A stretch of DNA of 64,000 bases from Leptoclinus maculatus (lineage: Eukaryota > Chordata > Actinopteri > Perciformes > Stichaeidae). The position numbers were made by a program, and so were the translations under genes. Below, one piece after another: positions 33,972-46,515 of the stretch. Below the pieces are notes generated by a model. The model had not been told where the DNA came from, ran no database searches, and saw only the letters and a program-made list of their open reading frames with translations. Within the stretch, counting starts at the first letter, position 1; each line of letters opens with the position of its first letter. The DNA lies in the NCBI GenBank assembly GCA_032191485.1, contig JAVDOI010000008.1, positions 21,523,049 through 21,587,048 on the forward strand, read 5' to 3'.

Positions 33972-36832
33972 TTGCGTGACCTCATCTAAAGTGAGGACTA
34001 TCTATGCCTTACAAAGCATTTATAAATGACATTGAAAGGCCATCAGTGCCTCAAAACCCATAATTTTTCAACAGAAAAGGCAAATAGACACAACACAAAG
34101 TGATCAAGAACATATCAATATTCATAAATAATTAAATAAGTAAATGTAAACTAATATGCAAAGCTCCTGGTTAGCTCCAGTTGTACATTTACAAATGTTT
34201 TATATCCAGCCATGTTCTCCTGAAGGAGAATGTCTTTGTTTGTTTTCTTACATGAATGAATGCCTGAGAGGTTTGTATTTAACAGTATATTGTTTGCATC
34301 TTGTAATAAATATTGATATGTTCTTGATCACTTTGTGTTGTGTCTATTTGCCTTTTCTGTTGAAAAATGATGGGTTTACCTATTATTATTCTCCAATTTG
34401 CTCAAATTGAAGTACAGTCCTGCTGAATGCCTTTTGTCTGTCATGATTTGAAAAGCTCACAGTGTAGCAGAGAGCGCTTCGCTGAGCCTCCTCTCACACT
34501 GATCTGCGTGGGCAGCACAAAGCTGATCCACCACATCCATCGAATCTCAATCTGCAGCCAATCTCATGATCTGACTGTATCCAATGACAATGACACGGAC
34601 GAAAACATTATATTCATAATCACCTCTTCAAAGGTTGCCCTGGCTACACTATCACAAACACAGTATTAAACGGCATTTACTTTTTCTCCGAGATGCAGCG
34701 GCGCAGACATTTTTAATAGGCGTGTCCAGAAGGGGCTACAGAAAGTCCTGAGGAATCCATAACTGATATTCAGGAATTATGTTGTGCTGTTGTAGTATAG
34801 GATAGTTGAAAACTATTTTAATACGAAAGTAAAGGAATCGCATAATGATACTCTATGGTTTCTTATATTATAGTTAATGTTACAAGTTATCTGATTTGCA
34901 TAGACTTATACCGGTACAGTTAACATTTTAAGGTCCACAACAGTAGTGTTTCAATGTGTTTTTCAAATACAGTAGGCTAATTGTCCTTCTCCTTACAAAG
35001 ACACATATTGATTGTAAGGAACAATACATTTACTGGGAACAAATCTATACTAATCACCATTCAAGTCATGACTACGCTTTTCTTCGCTTGTAGTCTCATG
35101 GTAAATAGTTGTTGGTGGTTGCCACCAACAGCAACTTGGATGCAATTATCAACAACAAAATAACTACATATAATGTCAACATTTTCACAAAGATATGACA
35201 AAAAAAGAACAAACTAGGACCTAGGAGTGCACAATATGGATACAAATTCTGTAATCTTATATCATGATACCATCATATATGATATTTCCTTGAAACCCAT
35301 TAGTGAAATGGTTATTAACAGAATACCAGATAGTAATGTGTGTTGTTGGCTCATCTTTTGGATTAACTACCTGACAAATTAAGGGTGCTGGAGACCCACA
35401 TTGAACCGATGTCATTCTGTTCCTTGCACCTGTTTTCCAATTATGTTTGTTCAAAGCCAGCTGAGTCCTATGAGTCACTATTTACATGAGCTATAATAAA
35501 GTGACTTGCCACACATCTCTTCTTCCGCAGATGCCACAGAGAAGCGCACATTCTTGTCACAATGAACATCAAATAAACGAGCTGAAATGAGGCGAGTTTT
35601 TGTTCCCCCAGCAGGGGATGTGTTTATCAGGAACCAGAATCAGGTCAGCGCCTACAAAGCCAGCTCCTCGTCTCGCGCAGAGTGATGCTCACTGCTGTTG
35701 CTTTGCCACTGTGGCGACTAATCTTTGTGAGGAAATTATATTTTCTGAAGACGGTTATCACAGTGACAATTAGACTGAGCAGGGAAAGTGTTTTACTGCA
35801 CAATGGGGATGGCATTTGTAAGATTTTCCTAATGTCAATAAATGAGGGGTCTCTTACTTTTCACTGTTACTCATTTGCACCATGAGACTGTGTGGCACAT
35901 TAGCACACGCTGCACAGCTTCGAGACCATCACACACAAAAAGCTATTAAAAACTGTTTTATACCCCATTTGAATCATTGTTGTTGGTTACGAGAGTAAGA
36001 CGTGCAAAATAGCCTTATGATGATGTGGGGATTTATAAGTTTAGAATAAAATTCATACAAATATAGTATGATTTATAGGTTTATATGACGCTGTTAGTAG
36101 TTGATCTTGACATATTATTCTGGTCAAACAGATTCCCCAAACAGAAAGTAGAAAATAAACAAGAAAAAAACCTTAAAAATATCATGCAGCTGCAACATGT
36201 TCAGCCATGTAACCCAGAAAAAAACAATAATCAATTACGATGATGTCACTATAAAATTGCTCACACTTCTAGCCAGTGTTACATCAGATCTATAAATGAC
36301 AGTTTTGACAAAAAATTAAAAAACATTACGTAAGAATGCAAAGAGGTGGTGAAATTCTGAGGTAAAATCCATCATGAGAGGGGAGACAGAGATAAATAAT
36401 GACTCACCTCTCGCAGCAGCTGTGACTGAAAGCCTTCCCACAACTGGCTCACATGGATAGTGCCTCTGTGGAGCATCGGACCAGTGGTTTCGTGCATCGT
36501 GAGAGTGGAGATAAGATGCGAGAAAGAGAGAGAGAGGGAGGGAGGGAGGAAAGGAAGGAGGGAGGGAGGGAGGATTCCCCCTTTCAGATCTGACAGTGTG
36601 CATGCAGCTACTTACAGCAATTTTTAGCCATCTCCCTCACAGTGGGTTGAAGGCAGCAGCAGCCAAAAAGCACAGAGCTTCCTCCATGTTGTAAACATTC
36701 TGTCTGAGAGGAGCTCCATCTTAAAAAGAATTTAGCTCGTAAGGTGTGACTTCCTCTCAGGCAGAACTCCAACCTGCAGTACAGCGAGGAACAGAAAGAG
36801 CAGCAAGAGGAAGAGCAGATATTTTGATACAA

Positions 36833-36834
<2 letters not shown>
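33972..36834. other. Intergenic, no gene seen
   Basis: A GGGAGG-type simple repeat lies at about 36530-36575. The remaining open frames are short and overlap one another. No supported gene. Confidence 0.4.

Positions 36835-36873
<39 letters not shown>
36835..36873. repeat. (TG)n microsatellite
   Basis: About 19 TG units. Confidence 0.95.
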
Positions 36874-36875
<2 letters not shown>

Positions 36876-37182
36876 TGAACAATTTCATACCAATACGTTT
36901 GCTCAAGTGGAAAGTTGCACTGATAGCAACACGCTGTTATTGCTGTTGTTCTGAATGTGTACACACACATATCCTGCAGTAAGAGACCAAAACTGCAGCT
37001 GCGTGACCTTTGAAATTATTTTGCGGTATTACCACTGGTATCAAAGACAGATTTGGAAGATAGCAAATAAGCAAAGGCTACTAAATGCATCTTTCAAAGT
37101 CAAATAAGGCTTTTAAACTGTTTATTTTTAACGGTGCTAAATTAAAAATTCAGAGCATGATTGAGGATTTGTTCCCGCACGG

Positions 37183-37320
37183 CTCTCAACATGGCGACGG
37201 CTGAGCAGGCGGCCAACAGCTAACGGCGCTTGCAGCGCTAACAGTGCAAACAATGGCAACACTGCTGACAGAGCTAGCTCTTTAAGGGAGGTATAGTGTG
37301 AATGTTTATATTGTAATATA
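37183..37320 (+). repeat. Dispersed repeat fragment shared with 44.39 kb
   Basis: 'ggctctcaacatggcgacggctg' and the following 'agctaac...gcaacac' pattern recur at about 44392-44500. The family is not identified. Confidence 0.45.
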
Positions 37321-37639
37321 ACCTCCCAGCATTCTATTGAGCAACTGTCTCATTTCCTTCCAGCATTGTTACTGTGTTTAACGTTCTGAAATGTCTCCAC
37401 AATTCCGTTGTTATCCAATAAGTCATTAACAGTGAATGTGCTTATAGACAATGTGTGAGCACAATTAGTGACTTGAAGTGATTAGTAATACTTTTTTCAT
37501 TATTATTTCTGCTGCTATTAGTGCTACTACTGCTATTATTACTATCATATGTATAATTTCTGTCATATGGATTGTCTATGTTGTAGTTTTATTTAGTTCC
37601 TTCTGTACACATGACATCTATTAAACTTCTGCCCATCCT

Positions 37640-37832
37640 GGGAGAGGGATCCCTTCTCAGTTGCCCTCCCTGAGATTTCTTTCTTTTTTATTCCCTGTTA
37701 AACTGCTTTATTTTTTTGGGAGGTTTTTCCAAAAAAGGTTCCAAGGACACTGTACAGAATGTAAAGCCCTCTGAAGCGAATTTGTGATTTGTGATATTGG
37801 GCTATACAAATAAAATGTAATTGAACTGAAAA
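37640..37832 (+). repeat. Teleost SINE/LINE 3'-end type repeat
   Basis: 'tgtaaagccctctgaagcgaatttgtgatttgtgatattgggctatacaaataaaat' is a very common fish repeat tail. It has an inverted relative at about 55283-55355. Confidence 0.6.
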
Positions 37833-39395
37833 TTCAGGTACATGAGTAGATTAGGCATTAATCCAAGTAGCAGAAACCTTGGCTCTACCAATAATCCACA
37901 ATCAAGACACTAAACCTCAAACTGTTTTCCATGAACAGGTCAGAATAATCAAAGTGTGGCGATGTGAAAATACAATACGGTACTATTATGTGTACATCTT
38001 TAGTAAAATGGTTACACTTGACTTGGAATAGAATTATGTTGATTTAACTTGAAAACATTGAATGGGAACCATTAGTTGAGTCAAGGTTACATTTTTCTTT
38101 CAGCATACCTGGTTAGCCACCATATTTATCTGATAAAATGAAACCTATTCTTTAATATGACCCAGACTGCCGACAACAATAAATGTTCTTCTTATAGAAA
38201 ACACAGTTTGTGGACTCACAACCGGTGTTAAAAATGAGAATTAAAATCAATACAGAAGAGGCTACAATATCCTGACATTCCATAGAAACCTAGCATACAA
38301 TTCCCATGATGCCCAGCCCCAGTCTACCAAACTGACGTTTTGCTTGTGACTATTAAACCCTGATTTATAAAACAAGGTGCAGTGCACCTTTCATAAAAAT
38401 CAGAGCCGCAGTGGGGGTTTTCTGTCTCGGCCCAACACTTAATATAACCGTTATTTTCTCATGATTTGGTTGATTTTTTCTTTGTTTTTCTCTGGATTCC
38501 TACAAGCCAGTGCATGATCAACAGGAAAAGGGAAATGCCCAACCCTCAGCAGTAACAAGGTGGTGAAACTAGTTTGCAGCATCACAGTAACTTCACTGCA
38601 AAACTAATACCGTACCGGTCGGTAAATGAAAGGGAAGTTATGTACAAAAGAAATAGCTGTTTTTTTTGTGTTTTGCATTGTGAACTAATTAACCGACAAA
38701 CTGGCAGTATAAAGTAACGTCTCAGAGGCAACTGTCTTGATTGTGTTCTCCACATCCTCCAAACAGGCTGCCTGTTTTGTTTTGTTTTTATCTCCTACAT
38801 GCAGCAAAGGAGGCTTTAAAGCGCTTAAGCCACACACACGCTTTTTTATATAAAAGTCATTCTTTGTCATCCTGTAGCTCAGCATCATTCAAGCCACTGG
38901 GATTTTTTTTTCCTAAACAGAGTGACATTTGTGTATCTTCAAGGGAGTTTTTGTTGCGGAAAATTATACTTTTACTGACGGGGAAGCCGACCTCAGGCTG
39001 TGCATGCAATGCTTTTTAAAGGTCTGCCTGTGTAGGACTCCGAAGACAAAGTCTATAATGTCTGCCCTGTGTCTGCCCTGTGTCCAACTGGTCGTCCTCG
39101 CGGCAATTTACTGCACACCCTGACTGTCACGTTCAAAGCAAATGTAACTGGCACAAAGAGCACTAACATATAAGGGCACAAAGGAGAAGCAGAAGAAAAA
39201 AAAAGATATATCAAGCTTCTAAAGGGACTGGGCCTTCTGGACAAAATAAAGAACATAAACGGAAGAGAAAAAACCCACACACAAACATGCATTGTCCAGT
39301 TAACAAACTTAAAAAATTGTGCACAATAAAAGCAGGCGGGAATAGAACTGTATTTGTGAAGACCCGTAATTAACATCCTTGCCTCTTTGTGCTTA
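37833..39395. other. Intergenic, no gene seen
   Basis: No supported coding feature. The frames present lack homology and conserved starts. Confidence 0.4.
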
Positions 39396-40165
39396 AGCCC
39401 CAGTTCCACCGAAAGCCGGATGTCCCCGGATCACCTCGGATAAAAAGAGGTGAGATCCGGGGTGATCCGCGGTGATCCGGGAAGGAAATCGTCCCGGGTG
39501 ACAACACATTTGACATGTTTCCCGGTTCTACTACGGTCCTACTACGGATCACCCCTGTTCAAGCCTGGTCTATCCCGGATGGCCACGGTTTGACCACGGT
39601 TCAACTACAGATACGCCACGGACACGCCCCGGATGCGTCACGGATGCGTCCCGGATGAAGCGTCAGGGTATAAATAGTCCTGATTTTCAGAGACAAAATC
39701 ACTCTTACGAAAATATTTGAAAGGACAACAACATGCCGAAAATTAAACCCATCCGGGGTGCTCCGGGGTGTCAACTAGCTCCCGTTTCATCCCGGATTAA
39801 CACAGTTATGCTACGGTTCATCCTGGTCTTACTACGGTTCATCCCGGTCCTACTACGTTTCTTCCCGGATGCGCTACGATCAACGCCGCCCCCCTCTCCA
39901 TTCCCGGATGTCCCCGGATCACGCCGGATGTTAGTTGTACGTCCGACGAGCCGCTCGTCTTCCCGGATACGCCACGGACGGCCGCGGATGGCCGCGGATG
40001 GCTACGGTTCATCACGGATGGCCACGGTTTTACTACGGTTCATCACGGAACGTCCCGGACTGACTACGGTTTCACTACGGTTCCACTCCCGGATGACCCC
40101 GGATCTGATCCGTAGTGTATCCGGGGACATCCGTAGTATGTCCGGCTTTCGGTGGAACTGGGGCT
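39396..40165. mobile_element. TTA-flanked MITE with an internal CGGAT/ACGG motif array (PIF/Harbinger-like)
   Basis: The inverted ends AGCCCCAGTTCCACCGAAAG (left, and inverted at the right) enclose 770 bp. TTA flanks both sides (39393-39395 and 40166-40168), the 3-bp TWA target preference of PIF/Harbinger elements. The interior is an irregular array of 'CTACGGTTCAT', 'CCCGGAT' and 'GCCACGGA' words throughout its length. The open frame at 39733-40278 is a by-product of this array. Confidence 0.75.
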
Positions 40166-40168
40166 TTA

Positions 40169-41844
40169 ATCAATTGAGTGCTTTTCTTCGTAATTACTTT
40201 ATCTTCACTGGAGAGAGACACCTGAATCATTCAGTTGTGCTTTCTGATTACCATTATAAATTTAGATATTATATTTAGCTGAGCGCTACTCAGATTATAC
40301 TTACTTTTGATTTTTTTTCTGCACTAAACACATTTATATTCTCACTCAGAAAAAATTGAATTTATGGCAGGGCGTCATCCTTGAAAGGTCTGTTGAATAA
40401 CAGCATTGTTATGTATTGAGGGGAAAAAACAGTGACTGCACCCACACACTGCTTTCTCATTCATTAGCATTTGCACAGTATGTGAGGCTGGAGCATTGTA
40501 TAGTGAATGTCCATGGTGGGTTAGGCGTTTGGCTTTGGATAACAACCCTGTGGTGACATAACAAGCCAAAGTAAGGTTTACAAGGGAGGCTACATCAACC
40601 ATGTTTGAGCATCCCGAGTGGCAATTAGATACGGGAGAGGCAAACGCAATCTGCAGCCAGACCTCCCACTAATCTGTTTATTCTTTTAAAAACAACTAAG
40701 CACCGAAGTACCGCCGGAGCAATTTAATTATCTAATAGCAGAGGAGACACTTCAAGTGTTGTTGTTTTTTTTGTTCCTTTGGCTTTTCAGTTAATGAGTC
40801 ATCAAACCTAATTTCCCCTTTGCATTTTTTATCACGGCAACAGTGAATGTCAGCACAGCAGTAATGAAAAGCTCAATCTTACCGTACATCTTCTATGTTC
40901 TATGTTCTTTACTTCTTTACTTCCCTTTCGTCCTTGATATTCCTCTCTTGACTCACTTCTACTAATGGAAAATTGTTATCTGCCTCAGCTGAGGCAAAGT
41001 CAGGATGGCATTTCATCACGTCTGCAGGAAATAGAAGTTTCAAAAGATTCATAACTTGAGGGCACATTAAAGTGGAAATTGTTTTATTTTGAAATCAAAA
41101 AATCCCAGCTTGAAGGCTTGAAAGGCGGCTGAGAAAAGTTTGTACTTCTTCACATACTGTAGAAGTAGCTGCATTCAGCTTTAATTCTACAAGATGCTGA
41201 TGGTGTGGCTGAGATACATCAACAAGGAGCATCACTGTGCGAAACGCTGGGGGTCCTGGGGGTCCTGGGGGGCGAGGGGTGGGTCGACAGAGGTCTCTGG
41301 AAAAAACCTTTAAAAAACAATTTGTCACTTTCATTTGTCACTGAAATGTCTTTTAAAAGCTTACTATGTCTGGCAGTATTCACGATTCAAATTCATCCAT
41401 TCACAGATATAAATACAGAAAAAGATATTGTTGTGGTGCGTCCTCTCAGATTACCATAGAATGCCCAGTTGTCTCTGGTAAGGCCGTCTTCCATGGGTGA
41501 CTTCGTTGCAAAATGGTCCACAACAATTTAGAGTGGATTTTTTTTCCTGCTCCGATGTCATGGTTCCAAATGTTTCCTTTTTTGCAGCAGCTATTTTGAC
41601 ATGTCATAGCAGGGTAAACACAGGTGTAATTGATAATATGAATTGTTCCATTCTATTTAGTGTGTCACAGTCGTTCCATTACATTTAGGTGGGCCCTGGC
41701 CTAACTAAATGAAACAGGGCCATTATTAATAATAATTACACCTGTGTTCACCCTGCTATGAAAATGGCTGCTGTGAGAAGGACCTATTGTGGCAGACTGG
41801 CTGCACACATGGTGTAAAGTTGACATGTGTGCATGTGTGGAGTT
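40169..41844. other. Intergenic, no gene seen
   Basis: A short inverted pair (about 41598-41640 versus 41730-41762; 'agcagggtaaacacaggtgtaat') suggests a small foldback repeat around 41580-41780. Otherwise no feature. Confidence 0.4.

Positions 41845-41883
<39 letters not shown>
41845..41883. repeat. (GA)n microsatellite
   Basis: GA repeats with one AAA interruption. Confidence 0.95.
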
Positions 41884-42167
41884 CGGCGAGTGTGCTATGT
41901 GTATTCCGTTGCTGGGCATCATTGTTGAGTGGTTCTGTGGTTGTGTGAGTGGCCTTAATGTTCAAGGTATTGTGAGCATTTCTATTGCTATACACTATAG
42001 CAATCGCTACCTCTGTTTCGGAAAGAGTGACAGTATACAGTATATATATATATATATTTATATACCGCCATATTATTCACTGTAAGGAAGCAGGAAGGGT
42101 CCAACTCTTAGTAGTAAGAGTTCAAGTTGAAAGATATGTAAGAAGTTATGACATTGACATGACATTT

Positions 42168-42883
42168 TTTGTAACGGATTGTATATGGACCCAATTGCAG
42201 CACACAAGATTCCAGGAACCATTGGCTTTTATTATAAACGTAACAGGTACAGACTGATACATCAAAGGCTCTGGCAGAGCAGCAGAAACAGCAGGCAGAA
42301 TTAATTCAAGTCAGGAACAGAAGGCTGGTGAGTTTACCGGGAGTCAGGCGGGACGGGTAGATCAGGGGCAGGAAGGGTCGACAACAGTTGAACCACCTCC
42401 TAATAACCTCATTATGACGTCACAGCTACAGGTTATTATTTGTTGCTAGGGGTGTAACAATACACGTATTCGTATTCAACTGTTTGGTGCGAGGCTTACA
42501 ATACGTTTGAATAATGGGTAATATAATGTTCTTTCGGTGGAGCCACTGCGCTCAACCTGGCAACCCACCCAACGTAACAGACACACGTCTGACATGCCCA
42601 CCATGGAAAATAAGCTAGTGGGAAAAATAATTATAATACATGTAGTGTATTTGTGAAGAATTATTCAATTATAAAATAGCTATAACTTTGTGATTCTGTT
42701 TAGGCCAGCAGAGAAGGCTTAGCTGGCCCTGACGGCCCACCACTGTTTGAGCGGCAGGAGTCTATATATTGGCTTGATTAGTGATCAATGGCAGGTGAGT
42801 GAACAGGTGAAGGGAGTTAGACTGATGAGGAGGGAGTGGCTGACAAGTAGAATGAGGAGGGTGTGGAGCTGAACTGTGACATT
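42168..42883. mobile_element. Unclassified element inserted in the hAT and itself interrupted
   Basis: It starts 'gtaacggattgtatatggaccc' and ends 'gtggagctgaactgtgac'. An 'acatttt' word is present on both sides and may be the target duplication. It is interrupted by an inverted hAT piece (42379-42745). Confidence 0.5.
42379..42745 (-). mobile_element. Inverted short hAT copy, innermost of three nested elements
   Basis: The right edge is the family 5' terminus (GGCCCACCACTG, ending 42745). The left side is the inverted counterpart of 44020-44245, so the region forms long inverted repeats with the outer hAT. The 3' tip is missing at the left edge. Confidence 0.7.
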
Positions 42884-42926
42884 TTAGCGTTTTGCTTGAT
42901 GTAGATTCTTTTTTTTTTACCTAGCT

Positions 42927-43199
42927 TTGTTTTTTAACACTCAATGGCTGAAGGAGGAGGAGAAACAGATTTCTCGAGAAGGACATTTCAAGAAAAGCTG
43001 GACATCAGCCCTGACCCAGCCAGGAAAAGGATTTGTGCGCCACTTTCAGTTCAGCAACTACGAACGGTATCCCTGGCTGACAGCGTCGTCGAAGCGTTGC
43101 ACATTTTATGGCTGGGAATGCGTTTTATTTGTGACTGAGCTTCTTGGTGTTTGGAGCTATGCTGGATTTGTTAATCAAGGCAGCAACAAGACACCATAG
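42927..43199 (+). pseudogene. N-terminal hAT transposase fragment with TTF-like zinc finger
   Basis: It contains a GFVRHFQFSNYERYPWLTAS stretch and SSKRCTFYGWECVLF, the TTF/ZMYM1-like zinc-finger region. The N-terminus (MAEGGGETDFSRRTF, from 42944) lies in another frame, so a frameshift separates the two. The remainder of the transposase is deleted. Confidence 0.65.
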
Positions 43200-44389
43200 C
43201 ACGACAGGACACTTACAAGCTACGGTGGTTTTGAAAACTTTTTCAACCCGAGTGCATCTACAACTCAACGAACACGTTCGCAGGAGGAAAGAGGAAAGGA
43301 GGATGGACTTTGTCTTTAAGTGAACAGCAGCTTTAGTAAGTGAATTGCTTTTGTTTTTACATCTGCAGTAGCGTTACTACTGCGTTAATTTTTCTATTGT
43401 GTCGTTTTTATGATATGGTTAATATTGTTCCCTCTGATGTGAATAATATTTTAATGGTGCCCTTGAGTGTGTGGCGGAATGCGTTTTAGTTCCACAGTAT
43501 TGCTGGATTGATTTGTCATGCTTTGTTGTCATATAAATATATGTGACTGGTTCTTGTGAGTTTGTTCTTGTCATTGTGTTAATTACATTGATTTTGACTA
43601 TATGCATTGTCCGTTAATGACGAAGCATCCCGTCATGTGCGTATTCATGTATCTGCACTCTGCAGTTAGTGTATTTGTAGGTGTTGAGCTTCATTTTTAC
43701 AAGAAACAAATAATAACCTGTAGGGGTTAGGGTCGGACATTTGGTTCTCTGTTTGGGCTTTTGTTTTCTTTTACAAAGCAGGAATTATGGTCTGGAGAAA
43801 TGGGGATTGTGTGGCGATTGCTTTAGCCCTGTTTCTCTGCTGCAGGGAGAGTTTGTAGCGTGTGTGCTGCTGTTGTTTTTCCTGCTAAGCTAGTTTAGCA
43901 TAGCGCGCCTCCCAGAACACACGTGCCTCACCAGAGTACAATGTTGTTCTTCCGTGGTGGGGGTGTCAGACAGCACGTTGTCTGTTACGTTGGGTGGGTT
44001 GCCATGCTGAGCTCAGTGGCTCCACCGAGAGAACAATATATTTCCCACAATTTAGACTTCTGCATTTTCCAAATGCATTGGTATTATTCAAACGTATTGT
44101 TTGATTCGTAATGCGTACCGAACTGTGAGCCTCGTACCGAACGGTTCAATACGAATACGTGTATTGTTACACCCCTAGAAACAAATAATAACCCGTAGCT
44201 GTGGCGTCGTAATGAGGTTAGTAGGAGGTGGTTCAACTGTAGTAGGACAGCACTGAAGGCCCAGGTATAAAACACATGGCCCGCCACTGTTTTACACAAA
44301 TATATTTCAAGACACAAATACATTTTTCTCCCACAAAACTTAAGTTGAAGGTGCTAAATACCAGATTGGAAACATTTCTTTTGCCTCTC

Positions 44390-44510
44390 AGCAGCTCTCA
44401 ACATGGCGACGGCTGGCCTGCGGCTTGCAGCTAACATTGCCAACAGCATTAGCAATGTTGATTCCGCGACTATACCTTCCTATCAGCTGTAACCGCCACA
44501 TGAGAGCGGT
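44390..44510 (+). repeat. Dispersed repeat fragment shared with 37.2 kb
   Basis: It starts 'cagctctcaacatggcgacggctgg', with a similar continuation. Confidence 0.45.
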
Positions 44511-46195
44511 GCAGAGCGGCGGCCGTTAGCTAACCAGTGGGGCACGCTCACCTGCATTAACACACAGATTATATGATTAATGATTATTCATTCTCTGTTC
44601 AGGTAAATTACTCTACTACATCTTCACATAGACAGTAGTTGTTTGCTGCTATATTAATGCTCTGACTCCCATATATTGCAACTTTAAGATAAGACAGGCA
44701 GTTACTGTTAACAGTTAACAAAGTCTAGCGCTCACATTGCGTGTATTTAGAGCAGATACATTGAATTGAGTGCACATCAAAAGATGCTAAGGGCGTAGAT
44801 GGAAAATGTATACAGACAGAGAACCGAGGGGTCAGAGAAAAAAAAAGTGTACTTACGCTTGTGGGGTTGAGCACAACAATTGAGTGCTTTGCCCTGCTCA
44901 CACAGATCTAGTATCACTCGGGGATATCTCCCATATAAATGTCTCATTCATTGCATGTCACTAAGTAGTAAGCAAACTAAGGAAAACCTTTCAAGTTGAT
45001 ACGGTAATCAGTTCTAAATCCTTCTACTTTCCCCTCTGGATCTCACTGGTAAACTAAAAAAAATGCCTTCATACTTTCAATTTGTATTGAATTTGACAAC
45101 AAGATGAAAAGGCTTAACTGCTGTAGCTTCTGCATGTTCTGTACTGGCAGCAAAGTTTAGAGAAAAAGGGGACAGTGTGTTGGAAAGGAAATAGCAATTA
45201 GGTGTGACTGCATACCACTGTGCTTCTCCCACTAATTAAAGCAATGTTTCACCTTTCAGGTCTGGCTGACTGGTCACTTTTTATTGCGTGGAGAAGCAAA
45301 TATGAGTGATTGTGAATGAACAAGTGATGTCATTCATTTGGGTATTGAGATTTCTTTTAAATGTTTCCACTTTCATAACAATAGCCTATACGCACGCTCA
45401 CATTTCCAGTCAGCCAGCCAAGTCACCTCCATAAGGGTCACTCGGTCAATGGTCAATGATGTTATTTGCATTTTTTCAGGCATTGTGGCATACGTTAGCA
45501 ACTAAAAAGGAAGAGGGCTTCAAACTATACATTTCAAGTTTCATACACAATTACGTATTACAATCGCGTCATGTCAGCCCCTCATGTTTGTACACTAGCC
45601 AAAGCTTGTATAGCTTGCCAAACGCCATGTGTCGAACGCTGTCGTTCTTTCACTTCTTTTACAAATGTCCTGTGTTGTTTTAAATTAGTTAGATGAGATT
45701 TGCAAACATTTTTGCAGTTAGACATCATTTAGTGTAAATGAACAGTAGTTATTGGTTCATATTGTTCTCGTTTTCTCCAGACTCGCTCACTGTAACATAC
45801 TCATGTAATCACCTTCATTGCAAGTTCACAAATGTATTGTTTAAAATAAGAATGTTTAATTGCACTTGCAGCAACTACAGTATGTATTGTAACCAATTTG
45901 TGCATTCTCACAGATTGTGTTTCGAGATTCCCATCCTGTGCTGCCAGTGTATCTATGTGGCAGCTACAACAGCTTTGTGCAACTTTGTGGCAGCACTGTA
46001 GCACCAGACTAATATAAATATTATTTGAAATTATTCCCGAATGAAGATCACCTTTGTTCCCCCAATACACCGCTGTAAAGACACTGATCAGAGGTGGCAT
46101 AAACCAAGAACCAAGGTAACTACATTTTTTTAACATAGTACTTTGATTTTATTTATGGATATTTGTTTCTGGTTGCTCAAAAACCTTTTCCATCG
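44511..46195. other. Intergenic, no gene seen
   Basis: Short open frames without recognisable homology; no supported RNA gene. Confidence 0.4.
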
Positions 46196-46199
46196 CTGC

Positions 46200-46515
46200 C
46201 ACCTCTTGTAACTGTGTACTGTGTGAAACCTAGAGCGTCCTAGTTTGAAGTGTATAGGGCATTTGACCAGTTGGGAGTGAGAATGTGTTTGCTGTGGCAG
46301 GGGTTGGTATTGTCTTTTAATATCCTTTGGGCTCTTCGCAGGCACCTCACTTCACCAATATCTGTGATGCTCGGTAGATGGGTGAAAAGGATGTTCTGGG
46401 CGGTTTTAGTCACCCGCTGTAGAGCCCTTCTGTCCTGGGCCGCATACAAACCATGCCAGTTTGTAATGTGTCCAGTCAGGATGCTTTCTATTGCCCCTCT
46501 GTTAAACTGACTTTA
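46200..46515 (-). pseudogene. C-terminal fragment of a Rex/L2-like LINE ORF2
   Basis: The minus strand reads FNRGAIESILTGHITNWHG, then AAQDRRALQRVTKTAQNI and LRRAQRILKDNTNPCHSKH. This matches the conserved end region after the RT domain in fish Rex/L2-type LINEs (normally FYRG-IES-L, DRKALQRVVKTA). The final RYRS/FFP-AI part is degraded. It is a dead fragment. Confidence 0.7.

Larger units (their letters stand above)
42091..44289 (+). mobile_element. hAT copy (ZMYM1-like family) split by a nested insertion
   Basis: The outer hAT is recognised from 42091 ('agtaagagttcaagttgaa', also inverted at about 930 bp) and resumes at about 42884 with 'ttttagcgttttgcttg', exactly continuous with the sequence at 870-900 (inverted). 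The gap between holds a different element (42168-42883). The coding remnants are an N-terminal piece and the transposase tail; the 3' terminus is GGCCCGCCACTG ending at 44289. The 5' terminus is missing. Confidence 0.75.

Noticed and set aside
39733..40278. 181-codon open frame
   Set aside because: It is produced by the CGGAT/ACGG word array of a MITE; the product is a low-complexity Arg/Pro/Leu repeat with no family resemblance.
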